From an uncultured Collinsella sp. (GTDB taxonomy: Bacteria > Actinomycetota > Coriobacteriia > Coriobacteriales > Coriobacteriaceae): a stretch of 21,496 nt of DNA. Both the position numbers and the translations under genes were made by a program. The stretch is from contig CAAEON010000056.1 in assembly GCA_900757615.1 (NCBI GenBank), forward strand, positions 1 through 21,496. The letters run 5' to 3'. Below, piece by piece: positions 1-6,625 of the stretch; positions within the stretch are counted from its first letter, which is position 1; each line of letters starts with the position of its first letter. Under the pieces are notes generated by a model. It saw nothing but the letters and a program-made list of their open reading frames with translations, was not told the origin of the DNA and made no database searches.

Positions 1-360
1 CCAACGACGAATTCTAGGCGGTGTCCCCTCCCTTTCAAGAAAGGGCGGAGACGGGGCATGCCCCGCCTCTTACACCACATCTCTGCGCGCTACCCGGCCC
101 CAAGAGGTCGTGGACAAAAAGGGGCAAATATGAGTACTGTTACCATTTTAGTAGCAGGCAAAACCACCCAAAATGACGCCCATGCGGTAGCGCACGACCT
201 TTCCAGTTGACCAGAATGGCCGGCTTAGGACTTGGAGCTCCGCTTTTAATGAACAGATTTTTAGATATGTTCATTATTTTCCTTGTCGTAAATGCTATCG
301 GCCAGGCGACAGTACTCATATATGGCATTTTTTGTCCACACGCATATTACTAACCCCCTA
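1..360. other. Gene-free region with palindromes
   Basis: I see no convincing gene here. At 3-17 a plus-strand frame reads Asn-Asp-Glu-Phe-stop, which could be the last codons of a gene lying mostly outside the window; four codons cannot prove it. Directly after it come an imperfect hairpin around 22-52 (arms of the type CCCTTTC/GAAAGGG) and the perfect 12-bp palindrome GGGGCATGCCCC at 53-64, which could serve as 3' structures for that upstream gene. The rest is the inverted-repeat element described separately. A 62-codon minus-strand frame at 140-328 lies almost entirely inside that element and has no clear ribosome binding site, so it is not called. Confidence 0.4.
110..339. repeat. 31-bp inverted repeat pair with 168-bp core
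   Basis: Positions 110-140 and 309-339 are inverted copies that match at 27 of 31 positions. Both arms begin with GTGGACAAAAA at the outer end and finish with ATATGAGTACTGT at the inner end; the four mismatches lie in the middle. They bound a 168-bp core without a recognisable gene. The arrangement fits a small non-autonomous element or an extragenic repeat. No clear target-site duplication is visible at the outer ends. From memory I believe similar sequence recurs in Collinsella genomes, but this cannot be tested here. Confidence 0.6.
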
Positions 361-373
361 TAACAGGAAAAAT

Positions 374-402
374 ACAGGCCGCAACCCATAGCAGCGGCCT
401 GT
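374..402 (-). terminator. Rho-independent terminator of the NRAMP-like gene
   Basis: ACAGGCCGC (374-382) and GCGGCCTGT (394-402) form a perfect 9-bp stem with an 11-nt loop. Read on the minus strand the second arm is followed by ATTTTT, giving the usual U-tract. It lies 20 bases beyond the stop codon at 422, which fits termination of the two-gene magnesium operon. Confidence 0.85.
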
Positions 403-421
403 TTGGAGTCCAAAAGAGGCG

Positions 422-1684
422 CTAAGCGCTGTAGCCCATCGCTTGCAGCACAAACATGACGACCGTGAGCACCGTAATCACACCGATAGTCGCCCAAGTG
501 AGCACGTTCCACACGCGGCCGTTGCGGTTGGCACCCATAATGTGACGGTCGGCGGCGATAACCACCTGGAACACCAGAACCACGGGCAGTAGCACGCCAT
601 TGATGACCTGCGAGGTCATCATGATCTGGAACAGATCGACGCCGGGCATAAGCACCAGCACGGCAGAGATACCGATGATGGCCGTAATGATGCCGCGATA
701 GACCGGGGCCTCGTCCCAGCTGCGGTCGGCACCGCGCTCCCAGCCAAATGCCTCGCAGATAGCGCTCGACGTAACGCCCGGCAGCACGCAGGCAGCCAAA
801 AAGCTCGCTGCGACCAGGCCCGAGGCAAACAGCACCGTGGACCACTGACCCGCGATGGGCTCCAGCGCGCGGGCGGCATCGGCGGCATCGCTAATCTGAA
901 TACCCGCCGGGAACAGCACCGTACCGGTCGTGATGATAATAAAGCCCGCAATGATATCAGCAGCGATCGAGCCGCTCACGGTATCAATGCGCTGCAGCAC
1001 GATATCGTCCTCGCCCGCGTTCTTATCGACCACGTTGTTCTGTGCCAAGAAAATCATCCACGGCGCGATGGTGGTACCGATCGTTGCGACCACGAGCGAC
1101 ACGTAGCTGGGGTCATTTTGAATGTTAGGCACGACCAGGTCGACCGCGACCTCACCCCAGTTGGGGCCAGCCATAAACGCGGCGACAATATAGGTCACGA
1201 ACACGCAGCTCACCAGCAGCAGAATCTTCTCGATGCGCTGGAAACTACCCGACATGGTAAGCATCCACACCAGCAGCGCCACCAACGGCACCGAGATGCT
1301 CGCCGGCACGCCAAAGAGAGCAAGGCCGCTGGCGATGCCCGCAAACTCCGAAATGGTCACAGCCGTGTTGGCGATCAACAGCGCCGCCATAGCAAGTACA
1401 CTCTTGCGCACGCCAAAGCGCTCGCGAATGAGCGATGCCAGGCCCTTGCCCGTGACGCAGCCGCAGCGCGCCGCGGTCTCCTGCGTCACGATGAGCAGCA
1501 CAGTCATGACGGGAAGCATCCAGAGCATCTTGTAGCCATAGCTGGCGCCCGCACTGGAATACGTTGCAATGCCGCCGGCGTCATTGCCCGAAAGCGCCGC
1601 CAGCAGACCGGGACCCATAGCGCCAAAGATGGCCGCGATGGTCAACTTTTGCTTGGTGTCCGACTTTTGCTTGGTATTTTGCAC
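422..1684 (-). CDS. NRAMP-family transporter, magnesium (NRMT)-like
   Basis: A 420-residue polytopic membrane protein of the SLC11/NRAMP family, predicted to take divalent cations into the cytoplasm. I start it at the GTG at 1684 because AGGTGG lies just upstream, overlapping the stop codon of the preceding gene; the longer frame from 1747 would run inside that gene. The TM1 motif, usually DPGN, reads DAGG (Asp35, Gly38). The TM6 motif, usually MPHN, reads APWM (Ala207-Pro208). So the aspartate is kept while the asparagine and the soft methionine ligand are lost. The methionine underlies transition-metal preference in classical NRAMPs. NRAMP-related magnesium transporters (NRMT) are known from Eggerthella lenta, a member of the same class, and lack the classical site. 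Cotranscription with an MgtE-like protein supports magnesium. Substrate is inferred. Confidence 0.85.
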   Translation of the reverse strand: MQNTKQKSDTKQKLTIAAIFGAMGPGLLAALSGNDAGGIATYSSAGASYGYKMLWMLPVMTVLLIVTQETAARCGCVTGKGLASLIRERFGVRKSVLAMAALLIANTAVTISEFAGIASGLALFGVPASISVPLVALLVWMLTMSGSFQRIEKILLLVSCVFVTYIVAAFMAGPNWGEVAVDLVVPNIQNDPSYVSLVVATIGTTIAPWMIFLAQNNVVDKNAGEDDIVLQRIDTVSGSIAADIIAGFIIITTGTVLFPAGIQISDAADAARALEPIAGQWSTVLFASGLVAASFLAACVLPGVTSSAICEAFGWERGADRSWDEAPVYRGIITAIIGISAVLVLMPGVDLFQIMMTSQVINGVLLPVVLVFQVVIAADRHIMGANRNGRVWNVLTWATIGVITVLTVVMFVLQAMGYSA

Positions 1685-1692
1685 GCGACCAC

Positions 1693-3537
1693 CTAACCCA
1701 TGACCGACATGGTGAGCAGCACCGCAGCGGCGCAGTACGCTACGCACGAGATCATGACGGCAATAACGTTCATGGCGGTGCCCGACGTGTTGAGGTCATG
1801 CTCGTCACGCCAGAACAGCACCATCAGGTAAATCACGGCGCTCATGTTGCCAACCAGGCAAATGATGGCAGCGATATTAAAGCACCCGGTAAAGAGTTGC
1901 TCCTCAAACATGGACGCATCGGGGAACGCAGCGGTGCGCACCAGCTGGGCGCACAGGTAGGTCACGAGTGACAGAATCAGGCCCATGCCCGTGCTCTGGA
2001 AGAAGAACCCCAGATACGGCTTGGGCTCGTCGTCGTGACCGTCGTATTCCAGGAAGTAGTTCTTGACGAACGACACCATGCGCGAGGCCGCCAGCAGCAC
2101 GAGCGGCATGGCGCACATGGGGAACACCACCAGATGCGCGGAGCCGAGCGCCGTTCCCAGCACGGTCGCCATGATGCACGACGCGATGCCCCATACAACA
2201 ACCCAGTACTGGCGATGCACGAACCAGCTGAGAACGTTCGTCGAGTCGTCCGACGCGCTATCGCCCGAGCCGACACCGGCGATCTGCAGGTCCTCCTGAT
2301 GCTCCTCAGCGATAACGTCCATGGCGTCGTCGAAGGTTACGATACCCAGGATATGACGGTTCTCGTCACAGACGGGGATAGCTACCAGGTCATACTTGGT
2401 CATCTCATCCGTCACGTCTTCCTGGTCCTCGTCAGGCGACACATAGACCAGGTCGCGATAGGCCAGCTGACCCAGCGTGGCGTCGCGGTCGGCTACGATC
2501 AGCGTGCGCAGCGAAAGCACGCCGGTCAGCATGCCGCTCGGATCCTCGGTATAGACGTAGTAGACGCTCTCGAAGTCCTCGTCGAGCTCGCGAATCGCCT
2601 CGATGGCGTCACCGACCGTTGCCGTGGCGGGCAGGGAGACAAACTCCGAGGTCATGATGCGGCCGGCGGTGTTGTCCTCATACCCCAGCAGGTTACGAAT
2701 CGCTTTCTCTTCCTTGACGCCCATCAGGCGCAGGAGCTTCTCGGCCTTCTCGTAATCGAGCTCGTCGATCAAATCGGCGGCGTCGTCCGGGTCCATCATG
2801 GCTAGCATCGACGATGCGTCGGTGTCGGACAGGCCCTCGAGCATCTCGGTCATGAGCTCGTCGTCATCGAACTCCGAGATGGCCTCGGCAGCCTGTGCGG
2901 TATCGAGCTGCGCAAACACCTGCGCGCGTAGGCGCGGGTCGAGCTGCTCGATAATGTCGGCGATGTCGGCAGGATGCAGCTCGCCGAGCGTCTTGTGCGA
3001 CACCGAAAGCTGGATGTTCTTAGTCGAGCGATCGAGCAGGTCCATGTAGGACCAAGCGATGATGTCCTCACTGAGCGGCTTACCCAGGTGCTTCATAAAG
3101 CCTTCGACGATATGCTCGAGCGCGGGGCTGATGGCGCGTAGCAGACCGCGGGCACCGACCTCGGCGCCCAGCAGGCGCAGCTGATTTTCGCCCGACATGG
3201 AAAACTTGATGTCGTTGACGCGCACGACCTTCATGCCCTGCGTGTCGACAATCTGCTTGTTGAGCACGTCGCGGGCAAGCAAGAGTTCGGTCGGCTGCAG
3301 GTACGAAAAACGGATTTCGGTGGCCGACGTCTTAAGGTGTACACCCGTCTCGTCGATACGGTCGACCCATTTGCGCCAGCTGATCATAAACGGCGTCTTG
3401 CCGGGTCCGCGGAACGCGAGCGACGTCACGTGCGGAAAGACTTCGCCGGTAGCAATACCAAAATCGTTGACCACGCCGAGCTTTTCGCCGTCGACGTCCA
3501 AGACCGGCAATTTGAGCATCTCACTCAGATAATTCAA
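1693..3537 (-). CDS. PRC-barrel/MgtE_N/CBS-domain membrane protein, probable Mg2+ sensor or transporter
   Basis: 614 residues. Order of parts: PRC-barrel-like segment (about 4-78), a second one (85-165), MgtE_N superhelical domain (182-288, with LGELHPADIADIIEQLDP), two CBS domains (291-350 and 355-415), an acidic linker, then about five membrane segments (444-465, 468-486, 509-532, 550-574, 587-612). In MgtE the N and CBS domains bind magnesium and gate the channel. Here the membrane part lacks the conserved Gly/Asn/Gln-rich motif of MgtE, and the PRC part is extra, so it may regulate rather than transport. It is the first gene of the operon; its stop is 8 bases before the GTG of the NRAMP-like gene. 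The start is TTG at 3537, preceded by GGGGAG at 5 bases; an in-frame stop just upstream rules out a longer form. A ten-codon frame overlaps the start. Confidence 0.85.
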   Translation of the reverse strand: MNYLSEMLKLPVLDVDGEKLGVVNDFGIATGEVFPHVTSLAFRGPGKTPFMISWRKWVDRIDETGVHLKTSATEIRFSYLQPTELLLARDVLNKQIVDTQGMKVVRVNDIKFSMSGENQLRLLGAEVGARGLLRAISPALEHIVEGFMKHLGKPLSEDIIAWSYMDLLDRSTKNIQLSVSHKTLGELHPADIADIIEQLDPRLRAQVFAQLDTAQAAEAISEFDDDELMTEMLEGLSDTDASSMLAMMDPDDAADLIDELDYEKAEKLLRLMGVKEEKAIRNLLGYEDNTAGRIMTSEFVSLPATATVGDAIEAIRELDEDFESVYYVYTEDPSGMLTGVLSLRTLIVADRDATLGQLAYRDLVYVSPDEDQEDVTDEMTKYDLVAIPVCDENRHILGIVTFDDAMDVIAEEHQEDLQIAGVGSGDSASDDSTNVLSWFVHRQYWVVVWGIASCIMATVLGTALGSAHLVVFPMCAMPLVLLAASRMVSFVKNYFLEYDGHDDEPKPYLGFFFQSTGMGLILSLVTYLCAQLVRTAAFPDASMFEEQLFTGCFNIAAIICLVGNMSAVIYLMVLFWRDEHDLNTSGTAMNVIAVMISCVAYCAAAVLLTMSVMG

Positions 3538-3553
3538 TGGTGCTCCCCATCAT
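3521..3553 (-). CDS. Possible 10-codon upstream ORF overlapping the MgtE-like start
   Basis: ATG at 3553 begins a ten-codon frame (MMGSTIELSE, then TGA at 3523-3521) in a different frame from the MgtE-like gene. It has a better ribosome binding site (GGAGG at 3562-3558, 4 bases away) and a better start codon than the main TTG at 3537, which it overlaps by 17 bases. It could couple translation of the main gene to that of the short peptide. Alternatively a one-base error or real frameshift hides an ATG start for the main protein. Confidence 0.35.
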   Translation of the reverse strand: MMGSTIELSE

Positions 3554-3557
3554 TATT

Positions 3558-3592
3558 CCTCCGGACGCGGCCGCGCGTGCGGCGTCCGGGGG
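3558..3592 (-). promoter_or_regulatory. Hairpin covering the ribosome binding site
   Basis: On the minus strand CCCCCGGACGC (3592-3582) can pair with GCGTCCGGAGG (3568-3558), 11 base pairs with one mismatch. The 3' arm contains the GGAGG ribosome binding site, so when folded the hairpin would hide it. This is the usual output element of a translational riboswitch or RNA thermometer. Confidence 0.55.
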
Positions 3593-3745
3593 CTTCTGGA
3601 TATGTATACGCATGCGCGGGCGGCACGCCGCTCGACGCTTACACCCCGTGCATGCGCAAAAAGCACCTGCATGGGGTCATCGACTGTATGGTCGAGGTTT
3701 GGATTTCACCTGTAACCTTTCTCTTGACCCTCATTAACCGCAGTA
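3593..3745 (-). promoter_or_regulatory. Structured 5' leader, riboswitch-like
   Basis: This lies between the likely promoter and the hairpin that hides the ribosome binding site. On the minus strand CTCGAC (3696-3691) pairs with GTCGAG (3636-3631), enclosing a strong stem of 15 positions (3677-3663 with 3657-3643) that contains one mismatch, two G-U pairs and a five-base loop. A third short helix is possible at 3682-3693. Such a closed multi-helix leader in front of a magnesium-type operon suggests a metal-responsive RNA. I could not align it with the conserved core of the M-box (ykoK) or the yybP-ykoY element, so no class is assigned. Confidence 0.4.
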
Positions 3746-3754
3746 ACTATAGCA
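3746..3754 (-). promoter_or_regulatory. Extended -10 promoter for the magnesium operon
   Basis: On the minus strand TGCTATAGT (3754-3746) matches an extended -10 (TGnTATAAT, one mismatch). No good -35 hexamer stands 17-18 bases upstream, which is tolerated for extended -10 promoters. It would start a leader of about 200 bases before the TTG start. Confidence 0.4.
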
Positions 3755-3828
3755 TCAGCATCGCCCTGCGGCATCGAATTTATGCGCTGCACATTGCAGG
3801 CATACCAAACGCTGACGCATCCGTGACA
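3755..3828. other. Short spacer between operon promoter and REP-like repeat
   Basis: Together with the leader elements and the repeat at 3829-3868 this completes the gene-free stretch of about 310 bases between the uORF and the deacetylase-like gene. No gene or further motif is evident in it. Confidence 0.4.
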
Positions 3829-3868
3829 TAGTCATTGGGGACGTTCTTAAATGACTACCCAATAACTA
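3829..3868. repeat. REP-like palindromic repeat, locus A
   Basis: A 29-nt unit with perfect 8-bp arms, TAGTCATT (3829-3836) and AATGACTA (3850-3857), around a centre containing GGGGACGTTCTT. It is followed by a shortened inverse half unit, CCCAATAACTA (3858-3868), whose last three bases are the stop codon of the minus-strand gene ending at 3866. Related copies are at 12223-12350 and 15831-15886. Such palindromes are typical of REP elements mobilised by RAYT (Y1-type) transposases; no RAYT gene is in the window. Confidence 0.8.
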
Positions 3869-5272
3869 CTCTGTGGTGTCGTCGTCCTCGGCAAGTTGGG
3901 GGAACACGGCGTCCTTGGGCATGGTGGCCTTCGTCAGCGAGGTGAGCTTTTTGCTCAGCGACGTGTCCGTCTTGACCAGGTCGCTGAGCGTCACGATCTT
4001 GTAGCCGTCGGCAATGAGGCCGTCGATAATCTGCGGCAGCGCCTCGAGCGTCTGCTCGGCGCATTCGTCTCTATCGGTGAGCAGCACGATATTGCCCGGC
4101 GTCACCGAATCGAGCACCGTTGAGACCTGCTCGTCGGCACCGTTGAGCAGCCAGTCGCCCGAGTCGATATTCCACGAGACCACGGCGGAGACCAGGTCCA
4201 TCGCATCAATCCAGTTTTGTTCGTCAAAGGCAGCGTAGGGAGCACGCAGCAGCATCGTCTTCACGCCGGTCGCCGACTTAATCGCGTCGGTGCCTTTCGT
4301 GATCTGTTCGCGTACCGCCTCACGGTCCTGACCCTTGAGCGAATCGTCGCTGTAGCTGTTGGATCCGATCTCGCACCCGGCATCGGCAATCGCCTTGGCC
4401 GTGGCAGGCGAGGCCTCGGCCGCATCGCCCGAAAGGAAGAACGTCGCGGTGACGCCCTTTTCCTTGAGCACCTGCAAGATCTGCTTGGTAGCGCCGCTCG
4501 GACCCTCGTCAAACGTCAGCGCCACGTACTTTTTGTTGCCCTTGGGCGCCACGCTGGCGCACGCAACGACGCAATCGGTGGCGGGCACAACCTCGCCGCG
4601 GTCCTGCGTCTTACCCGATTGCTCGCCGACCCACACCTCGGAGCGGCCCTGGACACCCCACGTCTGCACATACTCGATAGCGCCCGTGCCCTCGACCTTG
4701 AGCTTGGGCTCGATAACCGTAGCCTGAACCTCGTGCTTCTCGTAGATGTTACGGCCATCCTTGACCGTCACCTTTTCGCCGCCCTCAAGTTCGCGGCTAT
4801 CCCATTTGCCCTGCTTCACGCGCTTGCCGTCGACCTTCACCGACAGCTTTTCGCCCCCATGGCGCTTGAGCACGCTGTCATCGACGGCCAGCAGGTCGCC
4901 TGCGTCGTAGGTGTCAGTCAACTCCTGGTCGTCGATGAGATTCTGCAGCGTAGAGCCCACACGTACCGCGGTCTTCTGGCCGTTGAGCTCCACATCCACA
5001 CTGCGGTTGACGTAGCCCACGACGGCAGCGATAAACAGCACGAGCGCGCAACCCACGGCGATGAGCGCATAGGGCAGGCGAGACGAACGACGGGGCGTAC
5101 GGCCGTTGCCGATGCGAGCACTGCGGTCGCTAAAGCCGCGGCTATGGTTGAGGTACATCGCGCCGGGCTTACGGTGACGCTTGCGCTGACCGCTGGGCAG
5201 CTGCCCCAGGTCGCGGCGCGCCGTCGGACGCGCACCCGAACGCCCGTTTAAGTTGGATCCGTTTTGGCGCAT
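3866..5272 (-). CDS. Membrane-anchored polysaccharide deacetylase-like protein with altered active site
   Basis: 468 residues. A basic cytoplasmic tail (1-66), one membrane anchor (about 67-88), an extracellular DUF348/G5-like region (about 90-230), then a NodB/CE4 deacetylase fold (about 248-435). CE4 enzymes remove acetyl groups from peptidoglycan or other glycans using an Asp-His-His metal site. Here motif 1 is TFDEGP (Asp255, Glu256 for the metal Asp), motif 2 has Asn305 and Asp309 where both metal histidines belong (GSNSYSD), motif 3 is RAPY (343-346), and the motif 5 histidine of LLHD is Thr399 (LLTD). The fold is clear but ordinary zinc-dependent activity is unlikely; it may bind glycan instead. 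The start at 5272 has GGGAGGG a few bases upstream. The gene ends inside a REP-like repeat. Confidence 0.85.
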   Translation of the reverse strand: MRQNGSNLNGRSGARPTARRDLGQLPSGQRKRHRKPGAMYLNHSRGFSDRSARIGNGRTPRRSSRLPYALIAVGCALVLFIAAVVGYVNRSVDVELNGQKTAVRVGSTLQNLIDDQELTDTYDAGDLLAVDDSVLKRHGGEKLSVKVDGKRVKQGKWDSRELEGGEKVTVKDGRNIYEKHEVQATVIEPKLKVEGTGAIEYVQTWGVQGRSEVWVGEQSGKTQDRGEVVPATDCVVACASVAPKGNKKYVALTFDEGPSGATKQILQVLKEKGVTATFFLSGDAAEASPATAKAIADAGCEIGSNSYSDDSLKGQDREAVREQITKGTDAIKSATGVKTMLLRAPYAAFDEQNWIDAMDLVSAVVSWNIDSGDWLLNGADEQVSTVLDSVTPGNIVLLTDRDECAEQTLEALPQIIDGLIADGYKIVTLSDLVKTDTSLSKKLTSLTKATMPKDAVFPQLAEDDDTTE

Positions 5273-5293
5273 ATGCCCTCCCCCATAAACACA

Positions 5294-5323
5294 GCAAGCC
5301 GGAGCAACAGGTCTCCGGCTTGC
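5294..5323 (-). terminator. Strong hairpin after the PRC-barrel gene
   Basis: GCAAGCCGGAG (5294-5304) and CTCCGGCTTGC (5313-5323) form a perfect 11-bp stem with an 8-base loop. It lies just past the stop codon of the PRC-barrel gene at 5345 and is followed on the minus strand by TGTGTTTAT, a modest U-rich tail. It probably ends that transcript, although read-through into the deacetylase-like gene is possible. Confidence 0.65.
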
Positions 5324-5344
5324 CTCCCATCATTTGGTACGTCG

Positions 5345-6100
5345 CTATTTTGTAGCTTTTGACGAGCCTCCGCTCGCCTTTTGGTATTCGTCCTTAAAGG
5401 CCTTGAACATACCGCGCGTCTTGCCGAGTTGCTTGCCCAGTGCGCGGCTGCCCTTGTCCACGGCGACCGATCCCTTGTCATCGAGCACCTTGGCGCCCTT
5501 TTTGACCTTGTCGCCCACCACGACGCTGGCCTCGGCGGCCTTGGCAGCCGCACCGCCCGAATACCCGAGCGACTTGACCTCGTCCGAGACGACCATCGCG
5601 CCGTTCTCGTAGCCGCGCAGCATCGTCGGCGGCACCTGCGTGTCACCAACCAAAACACTCGAAGCAGCACCGGCGGTCACATAGAATGCCTGCACGATGC
5701 CCGAGCGTGGCTTGAACTCAACGTCCGAGCAATAGCCCACGACGTCGCCCGATTCCGTGCGCACGTCCATACCGACCCAGATGATGCAATCGTCCAGGTT
5801 GATGTCGAGGCGCTTGGCCGCAGCGGCATCGTAGGTGCCCTTGACGTCGTCAACTGCGATGGCGCCCTCGTAGACGCCAATGGCATCGAGCGCCACAAAT
5901 CGGTCAGGGCGCTCGATCATACCCGCGATATCGGACTGGCGAACCATAAAGCCCACCACGCGCGTACCGCCCGGGGTAAAGACCGGAAAGTGAATCTTGC
6001 CGAGCTTTTTAGGGCTGCGCGGCGTGCCATCTTTTTTGGTGCGCTTGTCCTCGGTAGGCTTGCGATAGATCTTGGCGCCGACAAAATCCCCGGCGCGCAT
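5345..6100 (-). CDS. PRC-barrel domain protein
   Basis: 251 residues with no signal peptide or clear membrane segment. Residues about 35-90 and 100-160 resemble two PRC-barrel units, small beta-barrels found in proteins of RNA processing, photosynthesis and ion transport regulation (for example RIRTSESGDVVG-like turns: here RTESGDVVGYCSDVEF at 114-129). The C-terminal third (180-251) is rich in Lys, Ala and Gly and may be flexible or surface-binding. The ATG overlaps the stop codon of the YtxH-like gene (TAATG), so the two are translationally coupled. Two PRC-like segments also begin the MgtE-like protein at 3537, so both may belong to one envelope or ion-homeostasis theme. Specific function unknown. 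Confidence 0.75.
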   Translation of the reverse strand: MRAGDFVGAKIYRKPTEDKRTKKDGTPRSPKKLGKIHFPVFTPGGTRVVGFMVRQSDIAGMIERPDRFVALDAIGVYEGAIAVDDVKGTYDAAAAKRLDINLDDCIIWVGMDVRTESGDVVGYCSDVEFKPRSGIVQAFYVTAGAASSVLVGDTQVPPTMLRGYENGAMVVSDEVKSLGYSGGAAAKAAEASVVVGDKVKKGAKVLDDKGSVAVDKGSRALGKQLGKTRGMFKAFKDEYQKASGGSSKATK

Positions 6101-6489
6101 TATGCCTCGGTCGAAGGCTCCGCGGCCTCGGTGTCGGCCTCAACGGCGTTTTCGACCACGACATCGGCGGCGGGCGTCACGTTGCCGCCCGAGATGGCGT
6201 CGTTGAGCTGCTCCCGCAGCTGGTCCATGCGCTCGCGGGCAAGGTCAACCTTGGCACGCAGGTCATCGGTCTTGGCGTCAACCATCGGGCCAAAATCGTT
6301 GACCGCGGCACGGGCCCCCTCGGCACCGTGCTCGTAGGTGTCGCGCATGTTATCCCAGGCGTCGTTGGCGATATCGGCAGCCATGGCGCGGGTCTCGGCG
6401 CCCGAGCGCGGGGCCAGAGCAACGCCGACAATAGCGCCGGCAGCGGCACCAAAAAGTGCGCCGGAGACAAAGCTGAAAGTCTTACCCAT
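6100..6489 (-). CDS. YtxH-like small membrane protein
   Basis: 129 residues. An N-terminal glycine-zipper membrane helix (about 6-27, FVSGALFGAAAGAIVGVALAP) is followed by a charged, largely helical segment (30-100) and an acidic Ala/Glu tail. This matches the YtxH family, small membrane proteins often linked to stress. I start it at the ATG at 6489, which has GAGG 7 bases upstream; the ATG two codons earlier lies too close to that site, and the longer frame to 6561 shows no site. The stop TAA shares its last base with the ATG of the PRC-barrel gene. Confidence 0.75.
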   Translation of the reverse strand: MGKTFSFVSGALFGAAAGAIVGVALAPRSGAETRAMAADIANDAWDNMRDTYEHGAEGARAAVNDFGPMVDAKTDDLRAKVDLARERMDQLREQLNDAISGGNVTPAADVVVENAVEADTEAAEPSTEA

Positions 6490-6625
6490 GATCATTCCTC
6501 TCCTGCGGGCACGTCGGTGCCCACCGTTTGAATGCTGTCCATTATACCCGCAGCGCATCACTTGCCGCTCCGCTCATCCGCGTACGGCAAAGGCGCAGGT
6601 ACGTGATGGTGATAAACGCGTAGGC

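Noticed and set aside
3..17. Possible 3' end of a plus-strand gene (NDEF then stop)
   Set aside because: Four codons at the window edge are not enough to call a gene, although the palindromes after it would fit.
140..328. 62-codon minus-strand frame
   Set aside because: It lies almost wholly within the inverted-repeat element, lacks a ribosome binding site and resembles no family I know.
3593..3745. M-box (ykoK) or cobalamin riboswitch
   Set aside because: Short stretches such as GGTGAAATCC recall these, but the conserved core segments are not found in the right order.
3724..3753. Plus-strand promoter TTGACC, 18 bases, TATAGC
   Set aside because: No plus-strand gene follows, and the same bases provide an extended -10 for the minus-strand operon.
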